Source: JBCCYM01 sp039190005
GTDB taxonomy: Bacteria; Pseudomonadota; Gammaproteobacteria; UBA12402
Assembly: GCA_039190005.1 (NCBI GenBank)
Contig: JBCCYM010000082.1
Location: 1-6,166, forward strand
DNA: 6,166 nt
Direction of reading: 5' to 3'
Part shown: one piece after another, positions 4,958 to 6,166 of the stretch
Layout: each line of letters begins with the position of its first letter
Numbering within the stretch: the stretch's first letter is position 1
Position numbers and translations under genes: made by a program
The notes under the pieces: model-generated
What the model saw: only the letters and a program-made list of their open reading frames with translations
Databases searched by the model: none
Told to the model about the DNA's origin: nothing

Positions 4958-5927
4958 ATGCCGACAAATTTTAAACTAGTCTATGCCATTAATGCTGCGA
5001 TAGCAAAGCATCTTATGAGAATTGAGGCGGCTAAAGAAAAGGTAAACGCGTTGCCTCTTACTCCTACTGTACTCGCTAGCTTACGCGAAACCGCTAGATT
5101 AATAACTACGCATTATTCAACTATGATAGAAGGTAATCAGTTAAAACCCAAAGAAGTTCAGGAAGTGATTAAACTAGAAGGGCATTTTCCTGGAAGAGAG
5201 CGTGATGAATATGAAGTTAAAGGTTACTACGCGGCGCTGGCGCAATTAGAACAATATGTGGCCCAGAATCATCCAGTGAGTGAAAAAATGATTCAAATCT
5301 TACATACCTTGGTAATGAGCGATGGCCATAAGCGTAGTAAGCCAACACCTTATCGTGATGGTCAAAATGTAATTAGAGATAGTGGAACAGGTACGATTGT
5401 ATATATGTCACCAGAAGCAAAAGATGTGCCTGGACTTATGCGTAATTTAGTGTCTTGGATAAAAGAAAATAATGAATTACCTTATCCCATTATTGCCGCG
5501 ATCGCGCATTATCAATTTGCGACTATCCTTCCTTATTATGACGGCAATGGTCGTACAAGCCGCTTGTTAACTACTTTTATTCTTCATCTCGGAGGCTACG
5601 ATTTAAAAGGTTTGTATTCTCTTGAAGAATATTACGCGAAAAACTTATTGGGCTATTATCGAGCCATCAGTGTGGGCTCATCGCACAATTATTATTTTGG
5701 CAGAGCGGAGAGTGACATCACCGCAAGGCGCTTGAATTGTTTAATGAATACAATGTTGTTACGAGTAAACAGGTAGGTGAAGGTGATCTTTTTGGTTTCC
5801 AACCACGTACTAATGCCGCGTTATGCAAAAATGGGTCGAGTCTGGCTTTCTTGAAATTGCTGATAAAAGCTTTAAATCAAGAAAGTACAGATTGTCTGAT
5901 AAATTTAAAGCATTGTTGGATGTTTAG
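4958..5927 (+). pseudogene. Broken Fic family (AMP-transferase type) gene
   Basis: The longest frame, 4958-5776, gives 272 residues of a class II Fic protein, a family that usually AMPylates target proteins and is about 370 residues long. The N-terminal inhibitory helix motif Ser54-x3-Glu58-Gly59 (STMIEGN) is present, as are the substrate flap region PYRDGQNVIRDSGTG (131-145) and the core DGNGRTSR (195-202). The family motif HPFxDGNGR instead reads LPYYDGNGR: Leu191 (CTT, 5528-5530) replaces the catalytic His (CAT/CAC). After SDIT (to residue 255) the frame runs into unrelated residues and stops at 5776. The family's winged-helix C-terminus resumes in another frame from 5722, so about 40 linker codons are missing. 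A second frameshift lies at 5827-5831. Restored, the gene would code for about 365 residues. The ATG lacks a ribosome site. Loss of function is very likely. Confidence 0.85.
5722..5927 (+). pseudogene. Frameshifted winged-helix C-terminus of the Fic gene
   Basis: Starting at CGC (5722), in a different frame from the Fic ORF, the reading RKALELFNEYNVVTSKQ and then LFGFQPRTNAALCK matches the C-terminal winged helix-turn-helix common to long Fic proteins. At A5 (5827-5831) one base must be added to continue KWVESGFLEI, KSRKYRLSDK and FKALLDV up to the TAG at 5925-5927. An in-frame 6-base tandem duplication (AGGTGA twice, near 5773-5784) inserts two residues in the usual QVGxLFGFQ motif. The preserved residues show that decay is recent. 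The family match is from memory. Confidence 0.8.
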
Positions 5928-5937
5928 CTAACGTATA

Positions 5938-6028
5938 TGGCGGAGGGGAAGAGATTCGAACTCTCGATACGCGATTAACGTATACACACTTTCCAGGCGT
6001 GCGCCTTCAACCACTCGGCCACCCCTCC
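5938..6028 (-). tRNA. tRNA-Ser (anticodon GGA)
   Basis: The complement folds fully: acceptor stem GGAGGGG/CCCCTCC, D stem GCC/GGC, anticodon stem CACGC/GTGTG with loop CTGGAAA, long variable arm with stem ATACG/CGTAT, and T stem GAGAG/CTCTT around TTCGAAT. The discriminator is G and the CCA end is encoded (5940 to 5938). The anticodon GGA occupies 5994 to 5992 and reads UCC and UCU serine codons. The long variable arm confirms a class II serine tRNA. The length is 88 bases plus CCA. Its 3' end faces the broken Fic gene 10 bases away. Serine tRNA 3' ends are common integration sites, but no second copy of this end was found in the window. Confidence 0.97.
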
Positions 6029-6049
6029 ATAAAAAAGTTGTGAATATGG

Positions 6050-6079
6050 ATTTTACCACATTTGTATGAAATAAGCCAA
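6050..6079 (-). promoter_or_regulatory. Candidate promoter of tRNA-Ser
   Basis: On the minus strand TTGGCT (6079 to 6074) and TAAAAT (6055 to 6050) are 18 bases apart, placing the transcription start about 15 bases before the tRNA 5' end at 6028. Boxes match four and five of six consensus bases. Position and spacing fit a short-leader tRNA promoter. Confidence 0.5.
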
Positions 6080-6107
6080 TTGAAGTCACCCGCCGTGCGC
6101 CTTGTTT

Positions 6108-6113
6108 TATAAT
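6108..6113 (+). promoter_or_regulatory. -10 box near the right edge
   Basis: A perfect TATAAT precedes the possible start codon at 6145 by about 30 bases. No good -35 hexamer is seen at 16-18 bases. An inverted repeat CCATA (6115-6119) and TATGG (6127-6131) follows and overlaps the ribosome site of that gene. Confidence 0.35.
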
Positions 6114-6144
6114 ACCATAATCCTACTATGGAGTGTTAAACTAA

Positions 6145-6166
6145 ATGTATTTTAAAAGCTTGTTTA
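6145..6166 (+). CDS. Possible start of a plus-strand gene, cut by the window edge
   Basis: An ATG at 6145 opens a frame beginning MYFKSLF that runs off the window. A GGAG ribosome site at 6130-6133 sits 11 bases upstream, a little far, and a TATAAT box lies at 6108-6113. Seven codons are too few to name a product. Confidence 0.4.

Overview
This AT-rich window looks chromosomal and bacterial, most likely gammaproteobacterial. The basis is a Bcr/CflA-type transporter pair, a tRNA-Ser with an encoded CCA end, Shine-Dalgarno leaders and a 20-bp palindromic intergenic repeat. A host-associated or Legionellales-like lineage would fit the low GC, gene decay, Fic remnant and orphan secreted protein, but that placement is inference; no marker gene here fixes the taxon.

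Layout: the left edge (1-113) is non-coding and carries a perfect-stem palindrome followed by a decaying run of short GGAATGAC repeats. A short-chain dehydrogenase/reductase gene lies on the minus strand (114-812). It diverges from two tandem plus-strand paralogues of a Bcr/CflA-type MFS transporter (958-2157 and 2344-3546). The two transporter copies share coding sequence, promoter, leader and 3' flank, so each duplicated as a whole transcription unit. Their last 72 bases are identical although the rest has diverged clearly, which suggests gene conversion.

Next is an orphan gene for an exported protein (3735-4751). It has a signal peptide and ten cysteines confined to its second half, and is preceded by a perfect extended -10 promoter. 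I do not recognise its family.

The next stretch is decaying. Antisense in the 4752-4957 gap is the N-terminal stub of a DEDD-type 3'-5' exonuclease (4777-4875), cut off after its first catalytic motif. It is followed by a Fic (AMP-transferase type) gene (4958-5927) with three lesions: the catalytic His codon reads Leu, the linker before the C-terminal winged helix is deleted with a frame change, and an A-tract in the winged helix has lost one base. A tRNA-Ser(GGA) gene on the minus strand (5938-6028) closes the region, and the first codons of a plus-strand gene may begin at 6145.

No operon links these genes strongly. The transporters and dehydrogenase share a compact divergent control region and may respond to the same signal. 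The part between the transporters and the tRNA looks like an accessory zone where genes arrive and are lost. I see no complete novel multi-gene system. The most notable items are the orphan Cys-rich secreted protein, the transporter duplication with its identical 3' tract, and the two gene relics.
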